In this document: positions 46,435 to 55,980 of the stretch, one piece after another | Position numbering within the stretch: position 1 is the stretch's first letter | How the letters are laid out: each line of letters opens with the position of its first letter | Assembly: GCF_900141885.1 (NCBI RefSeq) | Contig: NZ_FQYY01000005.1 | Coordinates: 62,001 to 126,000, forward strand | Length of the DNA: 64,000 nt | Direction: 5' to 3' | From: Mesonia phycicola | Lineage (GTDB): Bacteria > Bacteroidota > Bacteroidia > Flavobacteriales > Flavobacteriaceae | Translations under genes and position numbers: made by a program | The notes under the pieces: generated by a model | Told to the model about the DNA's origin: nothing | Database searches by the model: none | The model's input: the letters and a program-made list of their open reading frames with translations, nothing else

Positions 46435-46513
46435 ACATTAACGCTTTAACCAATAGAGTTTTGCTAAATTTGTGAAGGTTGGCTTAGTCAATTTTTTTAA
46501 AAACTATACAATT

Positions 46514-46969
46514 ATGCAAATTCAAGCAGACTCAGTAGCAGATTATCTAGCAAATGTACCCACAGAAAAAAGTGGAGCTTTTGCTAAGTTAAGAAAATCT
46601 ATAGTAGAGAATTTACCTTCAGGTTTTAAAGAGTGTTTAAGTTACGGTATGGTAGGTTATGTAATACCCAAAAGTATCTACCCTGCGGGTTACCATTGTG
46701 ATCCATCTTTGCCGTTACCCTTTATGAGTATTGCTTGCCAGAAAAATTTTATTGCACTTTACCACAGTGGTATTTATGCAAACCCAGAGTTGTTACAATG
46801 GTTTCAAGAAGAATATCCTAAACACGTAAAAACGAAGTTAGATATGGGTAAAAGCTGTATTAGATTCAAAAATGTAAAAACTATTCCGTTTGAGCTAATT
46901 GCAGAGCTCACTAAAAAAATGACTCCAGAAGATTTTATAGATATTTACGAATCTAATTTGAAAAAATAA
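46514..46969 (+). CDS. DUF1801 (YdhG/YjbR-like) protein
   Basis: A 151-residue cytosolic protein of the DUF1801 family. KLRKSIVENLPSGFKECLSYGMVGYVIPKS and IACQKNFIALYHSGIYANP are typical, as is the C-terminal MGKSCIRFKNVKTIPFELIAEL. The function of the family is not known. I start it at the ATG at 46514 (MQIQADSVADYLANV); a GTG 42 bases upstream would add a lysine-rich piece unlike the family. The next gene begins on the last base of its stop codon. Confidence 0.87.
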   Translation: MQIQADSVADYLANVPTEKSGAFAKLRKSIVENLPSGFKECLSYGMVGYVIPKSIYPAGYHCDPSLPLPFMSIACQKNFIALYHSGIYANPELLQWFQEEYPKHVKTKLDMGKSCIRFKNVKTIPFELIAELTKKMTPEDFIDIYESNLKK

Positions 46970-47355
46970 TGAAAAAAAGAGTAACAGGTTTAGGTGGTTT
47001 TTTCTTCAAGTCAGAAAATCCAGATGCAGCAAAACAATGGTATAACAAACACTTAGGTTTAGATACAGACCAATACGGTTGTACTTTTTGGTGGAAAGAT
47101 AAAGAAGGGAAAGATGCCTCTACGCAATGGAGCCCGATGGATGAAAAGACCAATTATTTTGAGCCCTCTCAAAAACAGTTTATGATGAATTTTCGAGTAG
47201 AAAATTTAGACGAATTGCTAATTGCTTTAAAAGAAGAGGGAGTAACTATTGTAGGAGAACCAGAAGAACATAGCTACGGTAAATTTGGTTGGATTTTAGA
47301 TCCTGAAGGAAATAAAATAGAACTGTGGGAGCCTAAAGATGAAGCTTTTCTGTAA
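46969..47355 (+). CDS. VOC superfamily (glyoxalase-like) protein
   Basis: A 128-residue protein of the vicinal-oxygen-chelate fold: LGGFFFKSENPDAAKQWYNKHLGL at the N-terminus and GKFGWILDPEGNKIELWEP at the C-terminus, with Glu in IELWEP as a likely metal ligand. Members include glyoxalase I, fosfomycin-resistance enzymes and dioxygenases; the substrate is unknown. Its start overlaps the preceding stop by one base (TAATG), so it is translationally coupled to the DUF1801 gene. Confidence 0.87.
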   Translation: MKKRVTGLGGFFFKSENPDAAKQWYNKHLGLDTDQYGCTFWWKDKEGKDASTQWSPMDEKTNYFEPSQKQFMMNFRVENLDELLIALKEEGVTIVGEPEEHSYGKFGWILDPEGNKIELWEPKDEAFL

Positions 47356-47395
47356 TGCACAAATGTTTTCATAAAGTTAAAAATACAAAACACTA

Positions 47396-47426
47396 TTGTA
47401 GGTACTAATTACAGCGATTATATTTG
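47396..47426 (+). promoter_or_regulatory. Bacteroidota-type promoter of mfd
   Basis: TTG at 47396-47398, a 20-base spacer, then TATATTTG at 47419-47426. The -7 box ends only five bases before the mfd ATG (47432), so transcription would begin at or next to the start codon. Confidence 0.5.
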
Positions 47427-47431
47427 CCTTA

Positions 47432-50400
47432 ATGAGTACATCTACAATTGTTCAGAGCTTTGCACAATCCCCGCAGCAGCAGGAATTGAGAGAAACTATT
47501 GCCGTTTCTCCAGAAAATAATACTAAAATACACGTAAAAGGCCTTGTTGGTTCTTCCCTTTCATTTGTGGTAGCCAATGCTTTTAAAGATGCAGATCGCC
47601 CTTTTTTATTAATTTTAAACGATAAAGAAGAAGCTGCTTATTACCTTAATGATTTGGAGCAGCTCATTGGTGAAAAAGATGTGTTGTTTTATCCGGGTAG
47701 TTATCGTAGACCTTATCAAATAGAAGAAACAGACAACGCCAATGTTTTGTTACGCGCAGAGGTTTTAAACCGAATAAATTCTCGTAAAAAGCCCGCTGTA
47801 ATAGTAACTTACCCTGATGCTTTATTTGAAAAAGTAGTTACAAGAAAAGAATTAGATAGAAGTACCCTAAAAATAAAATTAGGAGATAACCTTTCTATAG
47901 ATTTTGTAAACGAAGTATTGTTTGAATATAAATTTAAACGAGTAGATTTTGTTACAGAACCAGGAGAGTTTTCTGTACGTGGTGGGATTATAGATGTTTT
48001 TTCTTTTAGTAACGATGAGCCTTACCGTATAGAGTTTTTTGGTGATGAGGTAGATAGCATTAGAAGCTTTGATGTAGAAACACAATTATCTACAGATAAG
48101 GTGAATAAGGTTTCTATCATGCCTAATGTAGAAAATAAAAAGCTAGATGAGGTAAGAGAGAGTTTTCTAAAATATGTAGCCAATAACACGTTACTGTTTA
48201 TTAAAAACCTAGACCTTTTTACTGCCCAACTAGATAAATTATTTAGCAAAGCAGAAGAAGCTTTTTCAAAACTTTCCGCAGAAATAAAACACAGTGAGCC
48301 AAAAGAACTTTTTTGTACTTCAGAGCTTATAAAAAAACAGATATTAACTTACTCGGTAATAGAGTTAAGTAATCAAGCATATCTTAGCCCAGAGAAAGAA
48401 ATAGTCTATTTTGTTTCTCCACAGCCTTCCTTTAACAAGCAGTTTGATTTGTTAATAGAAAACTTAATTTCTAATCAAGAAAAAGGCTATACCAATTATA
48501 TTTTTTGTGTAAGTGAGCAGCAGGCAAAACGTTTTCATGATATTTTTAATGATCAAGATCAAGAAGTAAAATATAAAACCGTGGTATTATCCATGTTTCA
48601 AGGTTTTATAGATGAGCAAGCTAAAAATGTTTGCTACACAGATCATCAAATATTTGAGCGTTACCATAAATTCAGTTTAAAAAATGGATATGCCAAAAAG
48701 CAAGCTATTACCATTAAAGAGCTTACTAATCTAGAAGTAGGAGATTATGTTACTCATATTGATCACGGTATTGGTAAGTTTGGAGGTTTACAAAAAATAG
48801 ATGTAGAAGGAAAAAAACAAGAAGCCATTAAATTAATTTATGGCGAAAGAGATATTTTATACCTCAGCATTCACTCTTTACACAAAATATCTAAATACAA
48901 CGGTAAAGATGGTAAAGAGCCAAAAATATACAAGTTAGGAAGCAACGCTTGGAAAACTTTAAAAAAGAAAACCAAAGCGCGCGTTAAGCACATTGCCTAT
49001 AATTTAATTGAATTATACGCCAAAAGGAAACTACAAAAAGGTTTTGCTTATGGGCCAGATTCTTATTTACAACATGAGTTAGAGGCTTCTTTTATCTATG
49101 AAGATACACCAGACCAAAGTACAGCGACAGAGGCGGTAAAAAAAGATATGGAAAACGAACGACCAATGGATCGTTTAGTGTGTGGTGATGTAGGTTTTGG
49201 TAAAACAGAAGTCGCAATTAGAGCTGCATTTAAGGCGGTAGATAATGGCAAACAGGTAGCTGTTTTAGTACCAACCACTATTTTGGCTTTTCAGCATCAC
49301 CAAACTTTTTCTGAACGTTTAAAAGATTTGCCAGTAACGGTAGATTATTTAAATAGGTTTAGAACCGCTAAAGAGCGTAGAGAAACTTTAGCAGATTTAG
49401 AAAATGGAAGAGTAGATATTATTATTGGTACGCACCAATTGGCTAGTAAAACCGTAAAATTTAAAGATTTAGGACTGTTAATTGTAGATGAAGAACAGAA
49501 ATTTGGAGTAGCGGTAAAAGATAAGCTAAAAACGATTAAAGAAAACGTAGATACGCTAACCCTAACCGCGACACCAATACCGCGTACGCTTCAGTTTAGT
49601 TTAATGGCGGCAAGAGATTTATCTACCATCACCACTCCGCCACCAAACCGTTACCCAATTGAGTCTAATGTAATTCGTTTTTCAGAAGAAAATATTAGAG
49701 ATGCTGTTTTGTATGAAATACAGCGTGGAGGGCAAGTATTTTTTATTCATAATAGAATAGAAAATATCAAAGAAGTAGCAGGAATGATTCAGCGACTAGT
49801 GCCAGATGCCAAAGTAGGTATAGGTCACGGGCAAATGGAAGGTAAAAAGTTAGAGAAACTAATGCTAAGTTTTATTGATGGTGAATTTGATGTGCTAGTT
49901 TCTACAACGATAATCGAAAGTGGTTTAGATGTTACCAATGCCAATACCATTTTTATTAATAACGCTAATAATTTTGGACTGTCTGATTTGCACCAAATGC
50001 GTGGACGTGTAGGAAGAAGTAACAAAAAAGCATTCTGTTATTTTATTACTCCGCCTTATTCTGCTATGACAGATGAAGCCCGTAAACGAATGACAGCTTT
50101 AGAGCAATTTTCAGATTTAGGAAGTGGTTTTAATATTGCTATGAAAGATTTAGAAATTCGTGGAGCAGGAGATTTATTAGGAGGTGAGCAAAGCGGATTT
50201 ATAAATGAAATTGGTTTTGATACCTACCAGAAAATTTTAGCCGAAGCTATTGAAGAGCTAAAAGAAAATGAGTTTAAAGACCTTTATGCAGAAGAAAATA
50301 ATATAGAAGATAGAGATTTTGTAAAAGATACGCAGATTGATACAGATTTTGAGATACTTTTCCCAGATGATTACATCAATAACATAACAGAGCGTTTAAA

Positions 50401-50809
50401 CTTATACACAAAGCTTAATGAGCTTAAAAATGAAGAGGAATTAGGGGTATTTGAAAAAGAATTAATAGATCGTTTTGGAGAGTTGCCAATACCAGCGGTA
50501 GATCTTTTAAATAGCGTTAGAATAAAGTGGATCGCTTCAAAAATAGGTTTAGAGCGTATTATCTTAAAACAGAATAAATTTGTTGGTTACTTTATATCAG
50601 ATCAGCAATCAAGTTTTTACCAAACTGCAAACTTCACAAAAGTTTTACAATATGTACAGTCACATCCTGGAGCTTGTAAAATGAAAGAGAAGAAAACAAG
50701 AAACGGTTTAAGACTGTTGTTAACGTTTGAGAAAATTAATTCTATAGAAAAAGCACTTCACGCTTTAGCTCCGTTAGATTTTAGAAAGAAAAAAGAAGAG
50801 GCTAGGTAA
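47432..50809 (+). CDS. mfd: Transcription-repair coupling factor
   Basis: DNA translocase that removes stalled RNA polymerase at lesions and recruits UvrA. The UvrB-like N-domains span about residues 1-340 (FYPGSYRRPYQIEETDNANVLLRAEVL; EPGEFSVRGGIIDVFSF). The RNA-polymerase-interacting domain starts near 432 (GDYVTHIDHGIGKFGGL). The helicase core has Walker A GDVGFGKTE near 585, DEEQKFGV, TATPIPRTLQ and QMRGRVGRS. The TRCF C-domain occupies the last 200 residues. Length 1125 aa is full. It may be translated from a leaderless or near-leaderless mRNA. Confidence 0.98.
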   Translation: MSTSTIVQSFAQSPQQQELRETIAVSPENNTKIHVKGLVGSSLSFVVANAFKDADRPFLLILNDKEEAAYYLNDLEQLIGEKDVLFYPGSYRRPYQIEETDNANVLLRAEVLNRINSRKKPAVIVTYPDALFEKVVTRKELDRSTLKIKLGDNLSIDFVNEVLFEYKFKRVDFVTEPGEFSVRGGIIDVFSFSNDEPYRIEFFGDEVDSIRSFDVETQLSTDKVNKVSIMPNVENKKLDEVRESFLKYVANNTLLFIKNLDLFTAQLDKLFSKAEEAFSKLSAEIKHSEPKELFCTSELIKKQILTYSVIELSNQAYLSPEKEIVYFVSPQPSFNKQFDLLIENLISNQEKGYTNYIFCVSEQQAKRFHDIFNDQDQEVKYKTVVLSMFQGFIDEQAKNVCYTDHQIFERYHKFSLKNGYAKKQAITIKELTNLEVGDYVTHIDHGIGKFGGLQKIDVEGKKQEAIKLIYGERDILYLSIHSLHKISKYNGKDGKEPKIYKLGSNAWKTLKKKTKARVKHIAYNLIELYAKRKLQKGFAYGPDSYLQHELEASFIYEDTPDQSTATEAVKKDMENERPMDRLVCGDVGFGKTEVAIRAAFKAVDNGKQVAVLVPTTILAFQHHQTFSERLKDLPVTVDYLNRFRTAKERRETLADLENGRVDIIIGTHQLASKTVKFKDLGLLIVDEEQKFGVAVKDKLKTIKENVDTLTLTATPIPRTLQFSLMAARDLSTITTPPPNRYPIESNVIRFSEENIRDAVLYEIQRGGQVFFIHNRIENIKEVAGMIQRLVPDAKVGIGHGQMEGKKLEKLMLSFIDGEFDVLVSTTIIESGLDVTNANTIFINNANNFGLSDLHQMRGRVGRSNKKAFCYFITPPYSAMTDEARKRMTALEQFSDLGSGFNIAMKDLEIRGAGDLLGGEQSGFINEIGFDTYQKILAEAIEELKENEFKDLYAEENNIEDRDFVKDTQIDTDFEILFPDDYINNITERLNLYTKLNELKNEEELGVFEKELIDRFGELPIPAVDLLNSVRIKWIASKIGLERIILKQNKFVGYFISDQQSSFYQTANFTKVLQYVQSHPGACKMKEKKTRNGLRLLLTFEKINSIEKALHALAPLDFRKKKEEAR

Positions 50810-50855
50810 TGGTAAAAAAAAATGAATTTAGATAAAGTTTATAATTAGTGTAATT

Positions 50856-50915
50856 AATATGTTCCATTTAAAATCTTTTCAATTTTTATTAAGAAGATTT
50901 TAAATGGAACATATT
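50856..50915. terminator. Long perfect inverted repeat between mfd and the barrel gene
   Basis: Arms of 22 bases (50856-50877 and 50894-50915) are perfectly complementary around a 16-base loop; the core is GTTCCATTTAAAATCTT. It lies between two convergent genes, where a bidirectional terminator is expected, although no strong T-run follows either arm. Confidence 0.65.
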
Positions 50916-50921
50916 ATATAA

Positions 50922-52184
50922 TTAAAACAGGGTATAGCCTAAAATAAAACTCGTGGTAGCTTGTTTTAAACTAGTACCACTAATTTCATTATTTAGGAAA
51001 TCAATTTTGCTATTAAGTCTTACTTCTGCTCTAAAATTTTTATAATTAACTCCTCCACCAATACCAAAGCTACTATCGTTAGAAAGATTATATCTATAAA
51101 GTTCTTCATTGTTATCATCATTATAAGCAGTTAATAAAGAGTTTCCTAAGTTGGCATTAAAAGAAAATAAGCCATTAACGAATACAGAAAAGTCATTAGA
51201 GATAAAAAAACGACGTCTAACTCCAAGTGAATTTTGAAGATATTTATTGTTAACTTCAAATCTTCTATAATCTCCAGAATATTCATGGCTAAAATCTTCA
51301 TAAAGAGTTTCATTATCTAAGTTTTGATAAAGACTTTCTACAAATACAGACCATTTGCCTCCATTATACGGAAAAATAATTTCAAATTCGAGACCAAAAG
51401 AATAACTATTTGTTGAATTAAAGGAAATGGTTTCTACAGCTCTATATACATCTTGATGGTCTATATTGTGACTACTTGCTCCTACTTTAAAAGTAAAATT
51501 GAAAACATTTTTAAGATTTCCCTCTTCATCTTTGTTTGTTTCATAGGTATTGTAATTTTCGTATTTACACTCATGGTAATCTTCAAAAATAGTTATTAAA
51601 TCTTCTTTATTATAATCTAATTTTGTAAAATCAGATTCAGATAAACCATCACATTTAAGAACGTTAGCTAAATCATTTTTATAACGGTTATTTTCTTTAA
51701 CCCCATTTGATTGAGAAGCAGACGATATGAATTTCTTGTAAATAAGTGGGATGAAATTAGAACTTTTATTTTCTTGATAATAAAAATAAACTAAATTATC
51801 ATTTTGGTATTGATATAAACTTATTTGACCTTCTATTAAAGTATTTAAAAAAAGAACTTTATTTTGTAATATAGCTCTTCTTTCAACACTTAAATTATTA
51901 ATCTCATTAGAATTTAAATCAATATCAACACTTGCTTTTATATATTTAAAAGTTTTTTCATTATCTCCAAAACCCTGAATAGTATTTAAGTTACCTGTAA
52001 TAACGTTTCCATTTTCAGAAAATTTGTATTTGATAGTTTCTGGAGAGTATTGCCAATTTTTGTTTTCAATTAGACAACTAATTTTTTTATTATTAATTAT
52101 AACATAACCTGGCTCAAATTTAATTTGAGCAATTGTGGTTATAAAACTTAATAAAAGTAAGCTAGTAGAAAATAATTTTTTCAT
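50922..52184 (-). CDS. Outer-membrane beta-barrel-like protein, unknown function
   Basis: A 420-residue exported protein (signal MKKLFSTSLLLLSFITTIAQ). The N-terminal half (to about 200) is a strand-rich globular part. The second half shows alternating strands typical of a small barrel (FNFTFKVGASSHNID, SYSFGLEFEIIFPY, NSLGVRRRFFISNDFSVFVNGLFSFNANLG) and ends in SFILGYTLF with a terminal Phe, the outer-membrane assembly signal. No family was recognised. I use the ATG at 52184; a TTG directly before it adds one residue. Confidence 0.7.
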   Translation of the reverse strand: MKKLFSTSLLLLSFITTIAQIKFEPGYVIINNKKISCLIENKNWQYSPETIKYKFSENGNVITGNLNTIQGFGDNEKTFKYIKASVDIDLNSNEINNLSVERRAILQNKVLFLNTLIEGQISLYQYQNDNLVYFYYQENKSSNFIPLIYKKFISSASQSNGVKENNRYKNDLANVLKCDGLSESDFTKLDYNKEDLITIFEDYHECKYENYNTYETNKDEEGNLKNVFNFTFKVGASSHNIDHQDVYRAVETISFNSTNSYSFGLEFEIIFPYNGGKWSVFVESLYQNLDNETLYEDFSHEYSGDYRRFEVNNKYLQNSLGVRRRFFISNDFSVFVNGLFSFNANLGNSLLTAYNDDNNEELYRYNLSNDSSFGIGGGVNYKNFRAEVRLNSKIDFLNNEISGTSLKQATTSFILGYTLF

Positions 52185-52249
52185 CAAATAAATGGGTTAG
52201 TTTAATACGGTTGTAAATATAAAAAATCAAATGATAATCAAAACTATTA

Positions 52250-52609
52250 TTAAAAATATAGAAATGCATCCTCTAAATGTTCTATACGAGTGCCGAGTTT
52301 ATTTTTGATAATCGCCACAATATCAAAACGTAGTTCTACATCCAGATCATTTTTTGTAATATAAAAGTCCATTGCTTTTACTAGTTGCTGAATTTGTTTT
52401 GGTTTTACAAACTCTTGCGGATTGCCAAACTCTGGCGTACTTCTAGTTTTTACCTCTATAGCGCAAACTACCCCAAGATGCTGTGCAATAATGTCTACTT
52501 CTGCTTTTTGAAATCTGTAATTGCGTTCTAAAATGGTATAACCTTTCTGTTGCAAAAAATCAACGGCTAGTTGTTCTCCTTTTTTACCAAGTTCGTTATG
52601 TTGAGCCAT
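52250..52609 (-). CDS. YraN family (UPF0102) nuclease-like protein
   Basis: A 119-residue protein of the UPF0102 family: GKKGEQLAVDFLQQKGYTILERNYRF at the N-terminus, then the nuclease-like core with Asp in EVDIIAQ and Glu-Val-Lys in AIEVKTRS (near 53-60), a Holliday-junction-resolvase-like fold. The biological role is unknown. It ends a run of minus-strand genes that follow each other closely (YraN starts 6 bases after the LD-carboxypeptidase stop). Confidence 0.92.
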   Translation of the reverse strand: MAQHNELGKKGEQLAVDFLQQKGYTILERNYRFQKAEVDIIAQHLGVVCAIEVKTRSTPEFGNPQEFVKPKQIQQLVKAMDFYITKNDLDVELRFDIVAIIKNKLGTRIEHLEDAFLYF

Positions 52610-52615
52610 AGTCTA

Positions 52616-53515
52616 TTATTTTAGATACGCTAAGGTAGAGGTGCTTTCTGTTACTTCAAGATTAACTTTTTTACCGAGTATAATGGCTTGGTTATTTTCT
52701 ATATGTCCTGCCGGAAAATTAAATGCTACTGGGTAATTATATGCTTCTACAGTTTCATAAATAATCTCTTCTGCTGTTTTGCCAAACGGTATCGTATTAT
52801 CATTCATATCACTCATCCCACCAATTACTAAACCGGCAAGATTTTCTAACATACCGTTGCGTTTTAGGTTTTGCATCATTCGATCTATATGGTACAAGTA
52901 TTCATCTAAATCTTCGATAAATAAAATTTTCCCGTCTGTATTTATAGCAGAATTACTTCCGCAGAGAGAAAAAAGTACCGATAAATTACCACCAACAATT
53001 TCGCCTTTTGCAGCACCTGTTTTATTGTAGTTTGAAAATGGAAATTTATATTGAATAGTTTCTCCAAAGAGAGCTTTTCGTAATGTCTCACGACTTACTT
53101 CTGTTTTAGTTTCTACGCCTATGCACATTTGAGCGTGAAGTGTAACAATATTAAGATTATGTATGTGAGAGTGTAAAGCGGTAACATCACTATAGCCAAT
53201 AATCCATTTCGGATTTTCTTTAAATTTTGTAAAATCGAGTAAATCTAAAATTCTAACGGTACCATAACCGCCTTTTGCACACCAAATAGCTTTAATTTCT
53301 GGATCGTCTAATTGTTGCTGAAGGTCTTTAGCACGTTCTGCATCTGTTCCTGCAAATTGATGATCTTCTAGACCAATGCTAGTGCCAATTATAGGTTCTA
53401 AATCCCAATTTTTTATATGTTGAAGTGCTTCTTGTAAATCTTTTAAGGTAGCTTTTCTTGCGGTTGCTACAATAGCAATTTTATCTTTCGGTTTTAAAAA
53501 GGAAGGGGTTTTCAT
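52616..53515 (-). CDS. LD-carboxypeptidase (S66 family)
   Basis: Removes the terminal D-amino acid from tetrapeptide stems during peptidoglycan recycling. The nucleophile Ser109 is in GYSDVTALH; Glu in LFIEDLDE (near 215) and His in AGHIENNQ (near 274) complete the S66 Ser-Glu-His triad. Length is 299 aa. It lacks a signal peptide, consistent with cytosolic LdcA. It lies 11 bases after the exonuclease gene. Confidence 0.92.
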   Translation of the reverse strand: MKTPSFLKPKDKIAIVATARKATLKDLQEALQHIKNWDLEPIIGTSIGLEDHQFAGTDAERAKDLQQQLDDPEIKAIWCAKGGYGTVRILDLLDFTKFKENPKWIIGYSDVTALHSHIHNLNIVTLHAQMCIGVETKTEVSRETLRKALFGETIQYKFPFSNYNKTGAAKGEIVGGNLSVLFSLCGSNSAINTDGKILFIEDLDEYLYHIDRMMQNLKRNGMLENLAGLVIGGMSDMNDNTIPFGKTAEEIIYETVEAYNYPVAFNFPAGHIENNQAIILGKKVNLEVTESTSTLAYLK

Positions 53516-53526
53516 AGATATAAATG

Positions 53527-54240
53527 CTAAACGGAAACTATTTCAGGTTTTTGTAAAAGTTCTTCTTGTCTAAATTTTAAAATAATTTGTGCAATTGCCA
53601 CTACATCTCTTTCACAATAAGAGACAATTCTTTTAATACTTTTTTCTACGTAAAAAGCATCTCGTACTTGAGAGCCATCTATATCTTCTTTAGGCGAAGG
53701 GATTCCTAAAATATGAGTAAGTAATTTTAAAGAAGTAAAGTTTTTATAATCGCCAAACTTCCACATTTCTAAAGTGTCTAGATGAGGTACTTCCCAAGGT
53801 TTTTTACCAAAAAGATTTAATTTTTCTGGCAATGCAATACCGTGAATTAACATTCTTCTAGCTATGTAAGGAAAATCAAACTCTTTACCATTATGTGCAC
53901 ATAAAAGGTGAGCAGGTTTGTTAAAATAAGTACCCAGCAGGTTTTTAAATTCAATTAGTAGTTTTTGTTCTTCTCCCTGAAAAGTAGTTGTTCTAAAAGT
54001 TCTTTGCTGATTTTTAAAAGTAAAATAACCTACAGAAATACATACTATTTTGCCAAATTCTGCCCAAATGCCTGCACGATTGTAAAATTCTGCAGGAGTA
54101 AAATCTTCTTTTCGTTGGTATTTAGATTTGTCTTCCCAGAGTTGTTGCTTTTCTTTACTTAATTCTTCAAATTTTTCATATTCTGGAACGGTTTCTATAT
54201 CTAGAAAAAGTATGTTTTCAAGTTTTAGTTTTTTAAGCAT
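53527..54240 (-). CDS. Predicted 3'-5' exonuclease (PolB-like DEDD superfamily)
   Basis: A 237-residue protein with the DEDDy-type exonuclease motifs: motif I LDIETVP (Asp14, Glu16), motif II LCAHNGKEFDFPYIARRM near 113-130 with Asp in EFDFP, and motif III YCERDVVAIAQI near 205-216. It matches stand-alone 3'-5' exonucleases related to the proofreading domain of family B polymerases. It probably processes DNA or RNA ends; the substrate is unknown. Confidence 0.87.
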   Translation of the reverse strand: MLKKLKLENILFLDIETVPEYEKFEELSKEKQQLWEDKSKYQRKEDFTPAEFYNRAGIWAEFGKIVCISVGYFTFKNQQRTFRTTTFQGEEQKLLIEFKNLLGTYFNKPAHLLCAHNGKEFDFPYIARRMLIHGIALPEKLNLFGKKPWEVPHLDTLEMWKFGDYKNFTSLKLLTHILGIPSPKEDIDGSQVRDAFYVEKSIKRIVSYCERDVVAIAQIILKFRQEELLQKPEIVSV

Positions 54241-54252
54241 AGTTCCAGCATT

Positions 54253-55980
54253 TTAAAATTTTTTGTAACTGATGAAAACGTAGGCTTTTAAATTATAAAT
54301 TTCTAACGCTTTATTATTTTTTCTACTACCGTTTATAGATTTAATAATGAATTTAAATTTACCAATATCGTTAGTAATTTCATATTCAAAACTTTCTTTA
54401 GAAGCTTCATTTAAGTTAGAGTGTACTTTTAATTTAGCTTTAATGTCTTCAATAATATTATATCTAAACAATTCACTATCAGAATAATTTAAAATAATAA
54501 AATCTTCTTTAATGTCTAAAAAATATTTTTCATCACGAGTGTTTGAAGTATTAACTATTACTAATTTATCATAGCCTTGTACATTAAGCTCCTCGTTATA
54601 GGTAAAATCGTTATAATAGAAACTAAGATAATCATTCGTATTGGGTAATTTATATGCTTTGTTACCATAAATTGAATCTAACAATTTACTGCCAGCTGAA
54701 TAAGTATTTTCTATGTAGGATGTAGAAAAACCAAGATTATTTTCTAAAAGATACAGTTTATCTTTTTCTTTTAAAAACCTAGTAGAACTTTTAAATTGAT
54801 TTACTTCTTCTTCAGATAAAATATGCTCTCCCTTATCTGTTTTCAAAATTAATTCTGAAAGTCTATTTACTTGAGATTTAATAGATACTTGATGAGCACT
54901 CCAAGGTCCATAAATACTTATTAAACAAAGTAGAAACAAGCTTATTGGTAAAATAGACAACACTTTCTTTTTACTCAAAAGCACATATAAAGTTATACCA
55001 ATTATCCAAGCTGTAAGTACAGATAAAAAATATCTATTTTCTGTAAAACCATAATCATTTACTCTTGTATATATGGCTATGAAGAGTAATATAAATAATG
55101 GGAAAAGTAAAAAATAAAAGACAGGGTAAAACTTACGGATGATAAGATTAGGGTGTTTTTCTCTTATAGGTTCTATAATTAAATGAATTATAAAACCAAC
55201 TATAGAAAGTATGGTGATTAGATAAGACACCCAACCTTGCGGTAACTCCCAAGTTATTATAATTTTTATAGAATACGCGTAAACTATTACTAAATACAAA
55301 AGCAAAATAGGAATTAAAATGTATTTAAGAAGTACATCTAAAGCTTTTGAGTAGTGTATCTCTTGCGTATGGTGAATTTGCTTTGGAAAATCTGATAGGT
55401 AAATAAAGGTGTTTACAATACCTAGACATATAATAAATAGATCTCCATAAATTTTAGAAGAGAAATTAATTGAAAATAAGTTTTCTATAGCTAAAAGAGC
55501 AAGAGATAAGCCTGCATACATAATTATAGAAAATAGAGCACTTCTACCAATTGCGGTAATAATAAGTTTTAGATAATTCCAATAATCTATTTTATTCCAA
55601 CGGGTAGCAAAAGGCGCAAAAAAAACAAAAATATGTCCAGCGAGTAATAATATGAAAGACCTTGTATAGGAAATGCTATTGGCATCATCATTATTAGGTA
55701 AAGTGATATAAAATATAAATAAGCCAATTAAAATAAGACTTTTAATAAGCCAACCGATTATTTTATTCTGTAGATTTTCTTTTAAAAATCGAGCTCCTAT
55801 TAGCCAACTTACGCCTATACTTAGCACGGTTAATTCAGAAAAATAGTTATCAAACCAATTGTACCCATCGTTTATAATATAAATTGTAAAAAAGCTTCCT
55901 AAAATTACCCATAGTAAAGTAATAGGGAACCTCATGAAAGCAACTTTCATTTTAGAGGGTAATTCTTTAAAATAACTCAT
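54253..55980 (-). CDS. DUF4153 family membrane protein
   Basis: A 575-residue protein with about ten to twelve hydrophobic segments in the first 370 residues, followed by a soluble C-terminal region of about 200. It resembles the DUF4153 family, for which no function is established. The start overlaps the stop of the serine hydrolase gene by one base (TAATG), indicating coupled translation. The C-terminal part (LLENNLGFSTSYIENTYSAGSKLLDSIYGNKAY...) has no recognisable domain. Confidence 0.8.
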   Translation of the reverse strand: MSYFKELPSKMKVAFMRFPITLLWVILGSFFTIYIINDGYNWFDNYFSELTVLSIGVSWLIGARFLKENLQNKIIGWLIKSLILIGLFIFYITLPNNDDANSISYTRSFILLLAGHIFVFFAPFATRWNKIDYWNYLKLIITAIGRSALFSIIMYAGLSLALLAIENLFSINFSSKIYGDLFIICLGIVNTFIYLSDFPKQIHHTQEIHYSKALDVLLKYILIPILLLYLVIVYAYSIKIIITWELPQGWVSYLITILSIVGFIIHLIIEPIREKHPNLIIRKFYPVFYFLLFPLFILLFIAIYTRVNDYGFTENRYFLSVLTAWIIGITLYVLLSKKKVLSILPISLFLLCLISIYGPWSAHQVSIKSQVNRLSELILKTDKGEHILSEEEVNQFKSSTRFLKEKDKLYLLENNLGFSTSYIENTYSAGSKLLDSIYGNKAYKLPNTNDYLSFYYNDFTYNEELNVQGYDKLVIVNTSNTRDEKYFLDIKEDFIILNYSDSELFRYNIIEDIKAKLKVHSNLNEASKESFEYEITNDIGKFKFIIKSINGSRKNNKALEIYNLKAYVFISYKKF

